A stretch of DNA of 42,482 nucleotides, from NCBI GenBank assembly GCA_903888515.1, contig CAISTY010000173.1, positions 1-42,482 of the forward strand, given 5' to 3'. Both the position numbers and the translations under genes were made by a program. This document shows, piece by piece, positions 8,657 to 16,381 of this stretch (positions are counted from its first letter, which is position 1; the number at the start of each line of letters is the position of its first letter). Source of the stretch: Akkermansiaceae bacterium. GTDB taxonomy: Bacteria > Verrucomicrobiota > Verrucomicrobiia > Verrucomicrobiales > Akkermansiaceae. Under the pieces are notes generated by a model, which worked only from the letters and a program-made list of their open reading frames with translations, did not search any database and was not told the DNA's origin.

Positions 8657-9009
8657 AACGGTTTCCAGCCCATAAGAAACATCCCCGCCACCAGCAAAGC
8701 CATGCCGGCGAAATTCGCCGGGCATAGTGGTTCGTCGTAGAGCAGCCACGCCCCGATGGCGGAGAAAATGAAGGTCGAGGCGTAGATCGGATAAAGCACT
8801 GAAAGCGCGCCGCCGCGTTTGAATGCGGTGATGAACAACACCATTACGCCCATGTAGCAGGCAACGCCGGCCAGCAACCGTGGGTTCAGCAGATAGGCTG
8901 CCGCTCCGCCGTTCGCCCGCCACGCGCCCGACTTGTAAAAGAACTGCCCCGCCGCACCCAATCCGGAGGCGAGCACGAAGCAGAGGATCGATTCAAGCGG
9001 TGTTTTCAT
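8653..9009 (-). CDS. Small four-helix EamA/SMR-like membrane protein
   Basis: 118 aa with four predicted membrane helices: residues ~5-25, ~38-62, ~68-90 and ~98-116. The central sequence LSVLYPIYASTFIFSAIGAWLL and the C-terminal GMALLVAGMFLMGW resemble the half-size EamA/SMR proteins, which include the ArnE/ArnF flippase subunits. It is the first gene of the lipid operon and overlaps the next gene by 4 bp. A role in flipping a lipid-linked product across the membrane would fit the context but is an inference. A catalytic-type Glu14 as in EmrE is not obvious. Confidence 0.75.
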   Translation of the reverse strand: MKTPLESILCFVLASGLGAAGQFFYKSGAWRANGGAAAYLLNPRLLAGVACYMGVMVLFITAFKRGGALSVLYPIYASTFIFSAIGAWLLYDEPLCPANFAGMALLVAGMFLMGWKPL

Positions 9010-9174
9010 CGGCGGTGGGTGGTGGCAGACTTTCTCTCACCATCCATCATCCGGAATTCGCGTCGAAGGTTACACGGCAAAACGCGATTGATGCGGCTTC
9101 CCCATGACGGCCCGTGAGGCACCCGTTTCCATGCTTTCCTTTTCCGGAACGAGGGTTATGGTTCGCGCCTACAG

Positions 9175-10521
9175 ATGACCGACATGACCCCATCCCCCGC
9201 CCGCCGCATCTCCGGGCTAACGGCAACCTCGATCGTGGTGGCCAACATGATAGGCACCGGCATCTTCACCAGCCTCGGATTTCAAGTCGGCGACTTGCCG
9301 AGCGGGTTTGCGATTCTGATGTTATGGTTCATCGGCGGAATCTGTGCGATGTGCGGGGCCCTTTGCTACGCGGAATTGGCCACTGCCTTGCCACGTTCGG
9401 GTGGAGAGTATCATTTTCTGGGCTCCATTTATCATCCGGCGCTGGGCTTCATGGCGGGGTGGATCTCGGCCACCGCGGGCTTTGCGGCACCGGTGGCCCT
9501 GGCCGCAATGGCGTTCGGCAATTACCTCACCGGCGTTTTGCCCGGGGTGTCGCCGTTGCTTGCCTCCCTGGCAGTGGTGTGGCTGGCAACCCCGTTTTTG
9601 TTAGTAAATGCCACGCTGGGCAGTAGGTTTCAAAATGCGACCACCGTGATGAAGGTGGTGTTGATTGTCGGAGTGATCGTGGCGGGGTATTTTGTGGGAC
9701 ATGCGCAGCCGGTGTCGTTCCTGCCGCAATCCGGTGATGGCGGACTGGTCGTCAGTGCGCCGTTTGCGGTGAGTTTGGTGTATGTGATGTTCGCGTATTC
9801 GGGGTGGAATGCCTCGACGTATATTGCGGGCGAGGTGCGCAATCCGGCACGGGTGCTGCCGCTTTCGGTGGGCATCGGGACCTTGCTGGTGATGGGCATG
9901 TATCTGGCGGTCAACGCGGCGTTCCTGCGCAGCACGCCGATGGTGGATATGGCCGGCAAAGTGGAAGTCGCTCTCACCGCCGGACCGCATTTGTTCGGGG
10001 TGGCGGGCACCCGGATCATGGCGGGTTTGATTTGTCTGGGGCTGGTCTCGACCATCAGTGCGATGATGTGGATCGGCCCGCGGGTGATGGTGGTGATGGG
10101 GGAAGACTTGCGGGGTTTGCGCTGGTTGGCCGGCAAGAGCCGGCAAGAAACACCGGTGCGTGCAACCTTGGTGCAATTCGGGTTGGTCAATCTGTTCCTG
10201 ATGACTTCACGATTCGAGCAAGTACTGACCTGCGCCACCTTCGTGCTGCAGTTGTGCTCGTTTTTGACGGTGTTCGGGGTGTTCGTGCTGCGGCGCAGGC
10301 GACCGGATCTGGCGCGGCCCTACCGGACATGGGGCTACCCGCTGACGCCGCTGTTGTTCCTGGCGGTAACCGCTTGGATGTTGTGGCATATCCTGTATTC
10401 AAAGCCGGTCGAGTCGCTGGTCGGTCTGGGAATTGCCGTGATCGGGCTCATCCTTTACTTGCTTTCCGCAAAATCTCCGGCACCATCCCCCCCGGTCCCT
10501 CCCCACAATGTCTCGGATTAA
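9175..10521 (+). CDS. APC-superfamily amino acid permease
   Basis: Secondary amino acid transporter of the inner membrane. 448 aa with about 12 membrane helices. The first helix carries the unwound substrate-binding motif GTGIFTS (near residues 26-32), preceded by TATSIVVANMI. Helix 3 has the conserved CYAELATALPRSGGEYHFL stretch characteristic of the APC/LAT group. The second Met (9184) is an alternative start. About 165 bp separate it from the divergent lipid operon, which should hold both promoters. Its stop overlaps the next gene by 14 bp. Substrate cannot be assigned. Confidence 0.93.
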   Translation: MTDMTPSPARRISGLTATSIVVANMIGTGIFTSLGFQVGDLPSGFAILMLWFIGGICAMCGALCYAELATALPRSGGEYHFLGSIYHPALGFMAGWISATAGFAAPVALAAMAFGNYLTGVLPGVSPLLASLAVVWLATPFLLVNATLGSRFQNATTVMKVVLIVGVIVAGYFVGHAQPVSFLPQSGDGGLVVSAPFAVSLVYVMFAYSGWNASTYIAGEVRNPARVLPLSVGIGTLLVMGMYLAVNAAFLRSTPMVDMAGKVEVALTAGPHLFGVAGTRIMAGLICLGLVSTISAMMWIGPRVMVVMGEDLRGLRWLAGKSRQETPVRATLVQFGLVNLFLMTSRFEQVLTCATFVLQLCSFLTVFGVFVLRRRRPDLARPYRTWGYPLTPLLFLAVTAWMLWHILYSKPVESLVGLGIAVIGLILYLLSAKSPAPSPPVPPHNVSD

Positions 10522-11740
10522 ACCCTATATCACAGTCGCAGTAGCGGGTGTCGCTTGCCTGCTGGCCGCGCATTTGACGGCTCAGATACCCCAGGCCATA
10601 CCCGTAGTCAGTCCGGCCAACGACAGCGCGCGGTTGTTAGCCGGCATGATGCCGTCTGAGGACCCGGCCGTGATGGAGTTGACCGGCGAAAGCTCATGGC
10701 AACAGCACGCCAGGTTCTTTGACACGGCATGGGCGAATCTGGAAAAGAGGCAACTTTCCAAAGTTCGCTTATGGGCCAAGACCCGGATCCCGGATGCGTT
10801 CGCCGCCAAGAGTACCGTGTTCTACATGTTCAGCGGACCGGATTTCCTCTATGCCAACACGTTTTTCCCGCAGGCCTCCACTTATGTGTTGTGTGGCATT
10901 GAGCCGATCGGCCCGCTGCCGGACGTATTCAAGGTGCCCCCGCGCGCACTGGGCGGCGAGTTGCGCCAACTGCAATCGTCCCTCAATTCCGTGCTGAACT
11001 ATAGTTTCTTCATCACCAAGGAAATGAAGGATGACTTCCAGAACCACACCCTGAGCGGCACCTTGCCGATTCTGTATATTTTCCTGGCTCGCTCGGGGAT
11101 GACCCTGTGCGACGCGAGCTATGTGAGTTTGGATCAGGATGGCGTGCTCACACCGCAGCAGAGCGGGACGCGCAGCACCAAATCGCCCGCCCCCGGAGTG
11201 ATGATCCATTTCCTGGCGAATGGTTCCGATACTCCCCGCACCTTGTATTATTTCAACACGGATATCTCCAACTCCGGCTTGAAACACAGCGGTTTCCTCA
11301 AATTCTGCAAGACGCTGGCCCCGGGCAACAGTTGTGTAAAGTCGGCGTCCTACCTCATGCATGAGAGTTACTTCTCCACAATCCGCAGTTTCTTGTTAGA
11401 AAATTCAATCACGCTGGTGCAGGACGACTCGGGTATTCCGTGTTCCTATTTCACGCCGGACGCGTGGCAAATGAGGTTCTTTGGCAGGTATCCGGGGCCT
11501 ATTCCATTGTTCCGTGGTTACACGCAGTCGAAGCTGGCGGAGTATTACCGGACGACCAATCCGGAGCCGCTGGATTTCGGTATCGGTTACCGCCACCGTA
11601 CGGGCGAGTCCACCCTGATGGTTGCCACCAGCCAGCCGGCCAGTGGCAGCGGGTCGCGGCCGGGAGACACGTCACCCGAGGTTCCGCCGCGCGCGATCAT
11701 TGTCCCGGAAGAAGATGCCGCTCCGTCGGCGATGCCGTAA
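10508..11740 (+). CDS. Conserved exported protein of unknown function
   Basis: 410 aa with an N-terminal signal peptide (hydrophobic residues ~8-24, likely cleavage after A24-Q26). The body contains FYMFSGPDFLYANTFFP, YVLCGIEPIGPLPD, a SGTLPILYIFLARSG segment and a C-terminal block with RFFGRYPGPIPLF and DFGIGYR. I recognise this as a conserved bacterial family without an established function, probably periplasmic. It has no catalytic motif I can name. It starts 14 bp before the permease stop, so the two are probably translated together and the protein may assist or respond to uptake. Confidence 0.8.
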   Translation: MSRIKPYITVAVAGVACLLAAHLTAQIPQAIPVVSPANDSARLLAGMMPSEDPAVMELTGESSWQQHARFFDTAWANLEKRQLSKVRLWAKTRIPDAFAAKSTVFYMFSGPDFLYANTFFPQASTYVLCGIEPIGPLPDVFKVPPRALGGELRQLQSSLNSVLNYSFFITKEMKDDFQNHTLSGTLPILYIFLARSGMTLCDASYVSLDQDGVLTPQQSGTRSTKSPAPGVMIHFLANGSDTPRTLYYFNTDISNSGLKHSGFLKFCKTLAPGNSCVKSASYLMHESYFSTIRSFLLENSITLVQDDSGIPCSYFTPDAWQMRFFGRYPGPIPLFRGYTQSKLAEYYRTTNPEPLDFGIGYRHRTGESTLMVATSQPASGSGSRPGDTSPEVPPRAIIVPEEDAAPSAMP

Positions 11741-11750
11741 CCCTGGGGTG

Positions 11751-11820
11751 TTACTGAGCAGTCCCTGAGTTGGAATACATTCAGTGAGCCGCAAAGAGGC
11801 AGGCAGAAACCGCAAAAGTA
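11751..11820 (-). repeat. Dispersed ~70-bp repeat, copy 1
   Basis: The reverse complement of this stretch matches 21678-21745 at roughly 90% identity by eye: a few substitutions and one 2-bp indel over about 70 bp. It begins 10 bp after the stop of the preceding gene and runs up to the edge of the REPIN-like element. No ORF or hairpin explains the conservation. Confidence 0.85.
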
Positions 11821-11821
11821 A

Positions 11822-12011
11822 AATTGGGGGGGGGCGCACGCGTTCCGCGTGCACCCTTGTGCATCCTGCACAAGGGATCTGGAAAATCGGAGCGCTGCGG
11901 CGCGACCTGACGAATGGAGAAAGCAAGTGGGCAAGCTGCCGCGCTGTGCCAGCATCTGGTCCTTCCGCAGGATGCGGAAGGAGGCACGCTGGAAGCGTGC
12001 GCCCCCCAATT
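11822..12011. mobile_element. REPIN-like 190-bp element of four hairpins
   Basis: Both ends carry the inverted repeat AATT-G(6-9)-CGCACGC. Inside each end lies a pair of hairpins. The first is GCACGC-GTTCC-GCGTGC (11836-11852). The second has 9-bp arms around loop ATCCT (11854-11876). The third has 9-bp arms around loop AGGAT (11960-11982). The fourth is GCACGC-TGGAA-GCGTGC (11984-12000). Loops two and three are reverse complements, so the element is two inverted REP doublets around a ~80-bp spacer, the architecture of a REPIN. A RAYT that could have moved such elements is at 4873-5988. Confidence 0.8.
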
Positions 12012-12029
12012 CCTGGAAGCGGTTTCGGG

Positions 12030-12298
12030 ATTTTCTGTTAAAAAATCGAGCGCATAAGGAGTTTGTTTGAAAACGATGCACTCGCGCTGGAGGCGCGGCG
12101 CACCGAGCCGGCTGGCGACGGCATAGATCACCTTCGGGCCGTCATGCGGCGGCAACAATAAAAGCCCCGACACAATAAAAGCACCGGCGCCGTCAGCACA
12201 TTGCCGTCGTCCGCGGACTTGTCCTTGAGAATGCCGTTGTAGAGCAGATAGACCGCCACTCCCTCATGCACCCCAAGCAACGGGCTGTTCGCCTTCAT
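12030..12298 (-). pseudogene. C-terminal remnant of a site-specific DNA-methyltransferase
   Basis: Reading leftwards from 12298, the frame encodes NSPLLGVHEGVAVYLLYNG and ILKDKSADDGNVLTAPVL. It must then switch frame to continue as LPPHDGPKVIYAVASRLG and FKQTPYALDF. Joined, these match what I know of the extreme C-terminus of Mod-type (type III-like) adenine DNA-methyltransferases. The shift is caused by a 17-bp insertion flanked by direct copies of CAATAAAAG (12156-12164 and 12173-12181). A TAA lies just upstream of 12298, so the catalytic domains are gone. The 3' end runs without its own stop towards the REPIN-like element. It is a decayed restriction-modification relic. Confidence 0.7.
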
Positions 12299-12425
12299 GG
12301 GTTATTGGTGGAAGAGAAGAGGATTTTTGTGCTGCCAGGGCACCAAGGTTGCCAAGGAACGCAGAGAGAGGGGAAGTGGATTACTGGGGAAGTGGCAGGG
12401 AGCGCGTGGGTGGCATCGGTATGGA

Positions 12426-12516
12426 GAATCCACGATCTTCGATCCACGATCCACGATCCGCGATCCGCGATCTCTGACCTCTGACCTCTGACCTCTGACC
12501 TCTGACCTCTGATCCC
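12426..12516. repeat. Drifting 7-bp-register tandem array
   Basis: Thirteen consecutive heptamers in strict 7-bp register. The unit changes along the array: CGATCTT, CGATCCA, CGATCCG, CGATCTC, then five copies of TGACCTC and a terminal TGATCCC. The rest of 12299-12686 holds a fragment rich in GGCACCAAGG/GCCAAGG words and, at 12584-12611, a hairpin with arms GGCGGTC/GACCGCC. The last ~75 bp are presumably the rseP promoter region. No gene is visible there. Confidence 0.93.
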
Positions 12517-12686
12517 CAGTGGTTCCCAGACCCCGTCTCTTGGTTCCCGACGAGCGCGGCAGTCATAAGGCCCATTCATTCCAGGCGGTCTGCCGGCCCG
12601 GGAGGACCGCCAGAGCAGTAACTTCAATTTAATGCACTTGCCGGACTGTCCGGTGGCGCTAAGTTCGCGCAGTTCCCGCCGCATTC

Positions 12687-14105
12687 ATGTCCACCCTTTC
12701 CATCATTCTCAATATCATCCTGTTGGTTGTCGTCGTGGTGACGGTTTTCAACATCATTATTTTCGTGCACGAACTCGGGCACTTTTGGGCGGCGAAATGG
12801 CGCGGCCTGCAGATCGACCGTTTCCAGATCTGGTTTGGCAAGCCGCTGTGGAAAAAGGAAATCAATGGTGTGCAATACGGTCTTGGCTGGCTGCCATTCG
12901 GCGGCTTTGTCGCGCTGCCGCAGATGGCGCCGATGGAAGTGCTGGAAGGCGAAACCGCCGAACGTGCGCCGTTGCCGCCGATCCGCCCGCTGGACAAGAT
13001 CATCGTTGCTGTGGCGGGCCCGTTGTTTTCCATGCTGCTGGCCTTGCTTGCCGCAGTGGTGGTTTGGCAAGTCGGAAAACCCAAGGATTTCATTGCCTCT
13101 ACTGAAATCGGCTATCTGTTACCTGATAGCCCGGCGGCCACAGCGGGGTTGCGCGTCGGCGACAAGATCACCGAAATCAACGGCGTGCCGGTCCATGGAT
13201 TCGCCGGGTCGCTCGAATCCATCACCGAGCGCATCATTCTCAGCCGCGGCCAGCAAATCACCTTCACGGTCGAGCGCCCGGGTGAAACGCAACCCGTGGT
13301 GCTGGTGTCCGGATTCGAGACTGAAAAATCCCGCTGGTATCAACGCCGCGGGCTGCGCCAGGTAGGCATTGAACCGTCCGGGCCGGCCATCATTGGCACG
13401 GTATATCCTAACAGCCCTGCAGCCGCTGCGGGACTTGCCAAGGGTGACCAGGTGCTCACGGTGGATGGCCGCAAGCTCTACAGCCTCGCGCAGTTTTCCC
13501 AATACCTGCGCGAGCAAAAGTGGAAAACCGTCCGCCTTGCTGTCCAAACCGCGGCGGGCGGCACCCGCGAGGTGGAACTCACACCCAAGCGCCCGCTGCA
13601 ACCCGCAGATGCGGATCCGATGGTCGGAATCCTCTGGAATGCCCGCAGCGATGTGGACATCCGCATCGTCCATCCGGAACCGATCCAGCAGGTCAAAGAC
13701 AGCCTGCACATGATGTGGGTCACCATTTCCAGCGTGAAAGCCAGCGATTCCAGCATCGGCGTGGACCACCTGAGCGGTCCGGTCGGCATCGCCAAGATGC
13801 TCTATCAATTGGCGCAGACGGAGAACGGGTGGCGACGCATCCTGGCGTTCATGGTGCTCTTCAACGTGAATCTAGCGGTTTTGAACATGCTGCCGTTTCC
13901 GGTGCTTGACGGCGGCCACATAACCCTGGCAATTCTCGAGCAAATCTGCGGTCGTCCGGTCAAAGCCAAGCCGTTGGAAATCCTGCAGACCGTGTGTGCG
14001 CTGCTGTTGATTTCGCTGATGCTCTTTGTCACCAGCAAGGATATCGGCCACGACCTCGGCCGCGACTCCCGGAACCGTCAGGAAATCGTCTTCCCGGAGC
14101 ACTGA
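12687..14105 (+). CDS. rseP: Site-2 intramembrane metalloprotease RseP-like
   Basis: Zinc protease of the M50B family that cleaves membrane-bound anti-sigma factors or signal peptides within the inner membrane. 472 aa. Helix 1 contains the zinc-binding HELGH (28-32). The third ligand motif NMLPFPVLDGGH is at 400-411 near the C-terminus. Two PDZ domains lie between, beginning about residues 140 (DSPAATAGLRVGDKITEING) and 228 (NSPAAAAGLAKGDQVLTVDG). Three to four membrane helices are visible. The usual Dxr/BamA neighbours are absent; the gene stands alone after a repeat region and converges with an enoyl-reductase gene. Confidence 0.93.
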   Translation: MSTLSIILNIILLVVVVVTVFNIIIFVHELGHFWAAKWRGLQIDRFQIWFGKPLWKKEINGVQYGLGWLPFGGFVALPQMAPMEVLEGETAERAPLPPIRPLDKIIVAVAGPLFSMLLALLAAVVVWQVGKPKDFIASTEIGYLLPDSPAATAGLRVGDKITEINGVPVHGFAGSLESITERIILSRGQQITFTVERPGETQPVVLVSGFETEKSRWYQRRGLRQVGIEPSGPAIIGTVYPNSPAAAAGLAKGDQVLTVDGRKLYSLAQFSQYLREQKWKTVRLAVQTAAGGTREVELTPKRPLQPADADPMVGILWNARSDVDIRIVHPEPIQQVKDSLHMMWVTISSVKASDSSIGVDHLSGPVGIAKMLYQLAQTENGWRRILAFMVLFNVNLAVLNMLPFPVLDGGHITLAILEQICGRPVKAKPLEILQTVCALLLISLMLFVTSKDIGHDLGRDSRNRQEIVFPEH

Positions 14106-14114
14106 AGCGCCGCC

Positions 14115-15113
14115 TCACGGCGCGAACAACACTTTCCCCTCACGCTCCGGCGCATCCAACCGGACAAGCGCGTCTTGAAACGCTTCCAACGGAAACGTGG
14201 CATCCACCGGTTGCACGAGAGTACCCGCCGTGACGCGATCCGCCAAATTCTGATAGATCGCGGTGATTTCCCCGATCGGCGAGTTTTGCACCCAGCGGGT
14301 TAACCAAAGCCCGCAGAACCGGAGATCACGGAAAATGAGCAATCCGTTAGGCATCGTCAGGGGCTTGCGGCCCATGGCGCCATAGGTGATGTGGGTGCCG
14401 CTCTCGCGCAGCAGTTTCATCAGGCGCAGCGCGCTTTCGCCGCCCACGGCATTGAAGGCGAGGGCGGCGGTGGCCCCGCCGAGCACGGATTTTGCGGCGC
14501 TGAAGCCGTCCTTATCATCGGTGAACACATGGTCCGCGCCGAGTTGGCGGAGTTCCCCGGCCAATTCGTTGCGGCGGACGAAGGAAACCGTGCGGATGCC
14601 AAGGTCGCGGGCGAGTTGGATGACGCAGCGGCCGACGGCGGAATTGCCAAGGTTTTGAACGATCCAATCCCCCTCGGTGAGGGGTGCATAGCCATGCAAC
14701 AATTGCCACGCGGTCGCCGGATTCACCTTGAGCATGGCGGCTTGCAGCGGATCGATGCCCGGCGGCAGTTTCAACAACGAGTCCGCCGGAACCGTCGTGT
14801 GGCTGGCCCAGGTCGATGCGCGGCGCAGGAACATGACCCGTTCGCCCTGCTGGAAACCCGCCGCAGCGCTGGCCTCCACCACACCGCAGCCCTCGATGCC
14901 GGGCACCGCTGGCAAGGTCGGCTGCACGCCATAAGTACCTTCGATCATGTTGAGGTCCGCCGGATTGATCGGCGCGGCCAAAATGCGCACCAACACATCC
15001 CCGCTCTCCGGCGGTCGCAGTGGAAAGCGCATCCATTTGAGAACCTTCGCAGGATTGCCGGTTTGATGAAACACCAGTTGTTGGCCGGACGGATTCGCAG
15101 CAGCACCAATCAT
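14115..15113 (-). CDS. Zinc-free MDR dehydrogenase, 2-enoyl thioester reductase (MECR)-like
   Basis: NADPH-dependent medium-chain dehydrogenase/reductase without zinc ligands. 332 aa. It has the GroES-like N-domain (INPADLNMIEGTYG, PGIEGCGVVE) and a nucleotide-binding domain with NSAVGRCVIQLAR. A late FCGLWLTRW segment matches the mitochondrial trans-2-enoyl-CoA/ACP reductase group. It could serve fatty-acid chain elongation; a quinone-oxidoreductase role is the alternative. ATG 15113 fits the family N-terminus; an in-frame ATG at 15179 would add 22 residues. It is convergent with rseP, 9 bp apart. Confidence 0.82.
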   Translation of the reverse strand: MIGAAANPSGQQLVFHQTGNPAKVLKWMRFPLRPPESGDVLVRILAAPINPADLNMIEGTYGVQPTLPAVPGIEGCGVVEASAAAGFQQGERVMFLRRASTWASHTTVPADSLLKLPPGIDPLQAAMLKVNPATAWQLLHGYAPLTEGDWIVQNLGNSAVGRCVIQLARDLGIRTVSFVRRNELAGELRQLGADHVFTDDKDGFSAAKSVLGGATAALAFNAVGGESALRLMKLLRESGTHITYGAMGRKPLTMPNGLLIFRDLRFCGLWLTRWVQNSPIGEITAIYQNLADRVTAGTLVQPVDATFPLEAFQDALVRLDAPEREGKVLFAP

Positions 15114-15355
15114 GCGCACAATGTGCCACAATAATCCCGAGAGCCAAGCAGGAATAGGGCATGACAAACGGCTGCTCATGACTTCCTCAGCTCACATGAT
15201 TCATGCAATTGAAATGGGGCGGAGTTGGGATTGTGGGAAATCATGCGCCCCCGCCAGCCACGATCTCACAGATCCTTACGAACCCAATTTGTGGGACGTG
15301 CCACACTCGGGGCTTGATCCCGGTCTCGATAACAGCCAGTGTCCGGCGCTGCAGC

Positions 15356-15427
15356 GCACGAGTAGCTCAGCGGTAGAGCAACCGGTTTACACCCGGTCGG
15401 TCGGCGGTTCGATCCCGTCCTCGTGCA
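15356..15427 (+). tRNA. tRNA-Val (anticodon TAC)
   Basis: A full cloverleaf can be drawn. The acceptor arm is GCACGAG/CTCGTGC with perfect pairing. The D arm is GCTC/GAGC. The anticodon stem is ACCGG/CCGGT with loop TTTACAC, giving anticodon TAC and hence valine. The T arm is GGCGG/CCGTC with loop TTCGATC. The discriminator is A, followed by CCC, so the 3' CCA is not fully encoded. It lies in the 320 bp between two divergent genes; the rest of that gap (15180-15355) shows nothing I can call. Confidence 0.96.
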
Positions 15428-15500
15428 CCCCGTTTCTTTTCGTGCGATCGCAGCCGGTCCGGATGCCCGCTCAATCCGCCACCCATCGAAATTTTTTGGA

Positions 15501-16310
15501 ATGAAATCCCAGCCCGCACCCGCACAAGCCACGGCGGTATTGTCGTTTGATTTTGATGGCACCTTGCACGATCCGGCGGCGGTGCCACCGGTCCCGGTTG
15601 CGTTTTTTCCGCTCATCCAGCGACTCCGCACCGAACAACAGGTGGTTTGGGGAATCAACACCGGCCGCCCGATGGCGCACGTCGTGGAGGGCTTCATCGA
15701 AAGCCGTTTCCCGTTTCTGCCAGATTGGGTGGTCGCCCGCGAAAGCGAAATCTATTTTCCCAATGACTTTGGCCGCTGGATTCCGCACACCGCATGGAAC
15801 AAACGCTGCGAGAAGGAAGTCCACGGGCTGTTCCGGCGTACCCGCAAATTGCTCGCACGCATCCGCCATGAAATCGAGGAACATACCGGTGCCCAATGGA
15901 TGGAAATGCACGGTGAACCGGCCGGCTTCATCGCACGCACCGATGACGAGATGGAATGGATCGTCGGCCGCATCACACCGCTCGCCGCCGCCGAACCGCG
16001 CCTTGCCTGGCAGAGGAATTCGATCTGGCTACGCTTCGGCCATCGCGATTTCCACAAGGGCAGTTGTCTGAGTGAAATCGCCCGTATCTATCAACTTCCG
16101 GCGGCCCGTTGTTTCGCCATGGGCGACGGCCACAACGACCTTGAAATGTTAGATCACGCCCACGCGGGCATGACTGCCTGTCCGGCCAATGCGGTGGATG
16201 TGGTCCGGGAAAAAATCGCGGTGACCGGCGGCCTCATCACCCGTGCCCCGCATGGGGCCGGAGCGATCGAGGCGCTCGAACATTATTTTCCGCTGGCGCT
16301 CGTGGAATGA
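15501..16310 (+). CDS. HAD-superfamily hydrolase (Cof/sucrose-phosphatase-like)
   Basis: Phosphatase of the HAD IIB type. 269 aa. Motif I is DFDGT with nucleophile D17 and acid D19. Motif II is NTGRP. Motif IV is MGDGHNDLEML with D209 and D213. The cap region between ~85 and ~195 is of the C2 class expected for Cof or sucrose-phosphate-phosphatase relatives. ATG 15501 lies directly before the conserved core. It follows the tRNA by about 75 bp and may use its own promoter. Substrate is unknown. Confidence 0.87.
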   Translation: MKSQPAPAQATAVLSFDFDGTLHDPAAVPPVPVAFFPLIQRLRTEQQVVWGINTGRPMAHVVEGFIESRFPFLPDWVVARESEIYFPNDFGRWIPHTAWNKRCEKEVHGLFRRTRKLLARIRHEIEEHTGAQWMEMHGEPAGFIARTDDEMEWIVGRITPLAAAEPRLAWQRNSIWLRFGHRDFHKGSCLSEIARIYQLPAARCFAMGDGHNDLEMLDHAHAGMTACPANAVDVVREKIAVTGGLITRAPHGAGAIEALEHYFPLALVE

Positions 16311-16381
16311 AAAATCCAATCTGAGTTCAATGGTCGCCCGACGGGGCTATCCGAGTAGTTACGTTTTTCCCTTAATTCAGC

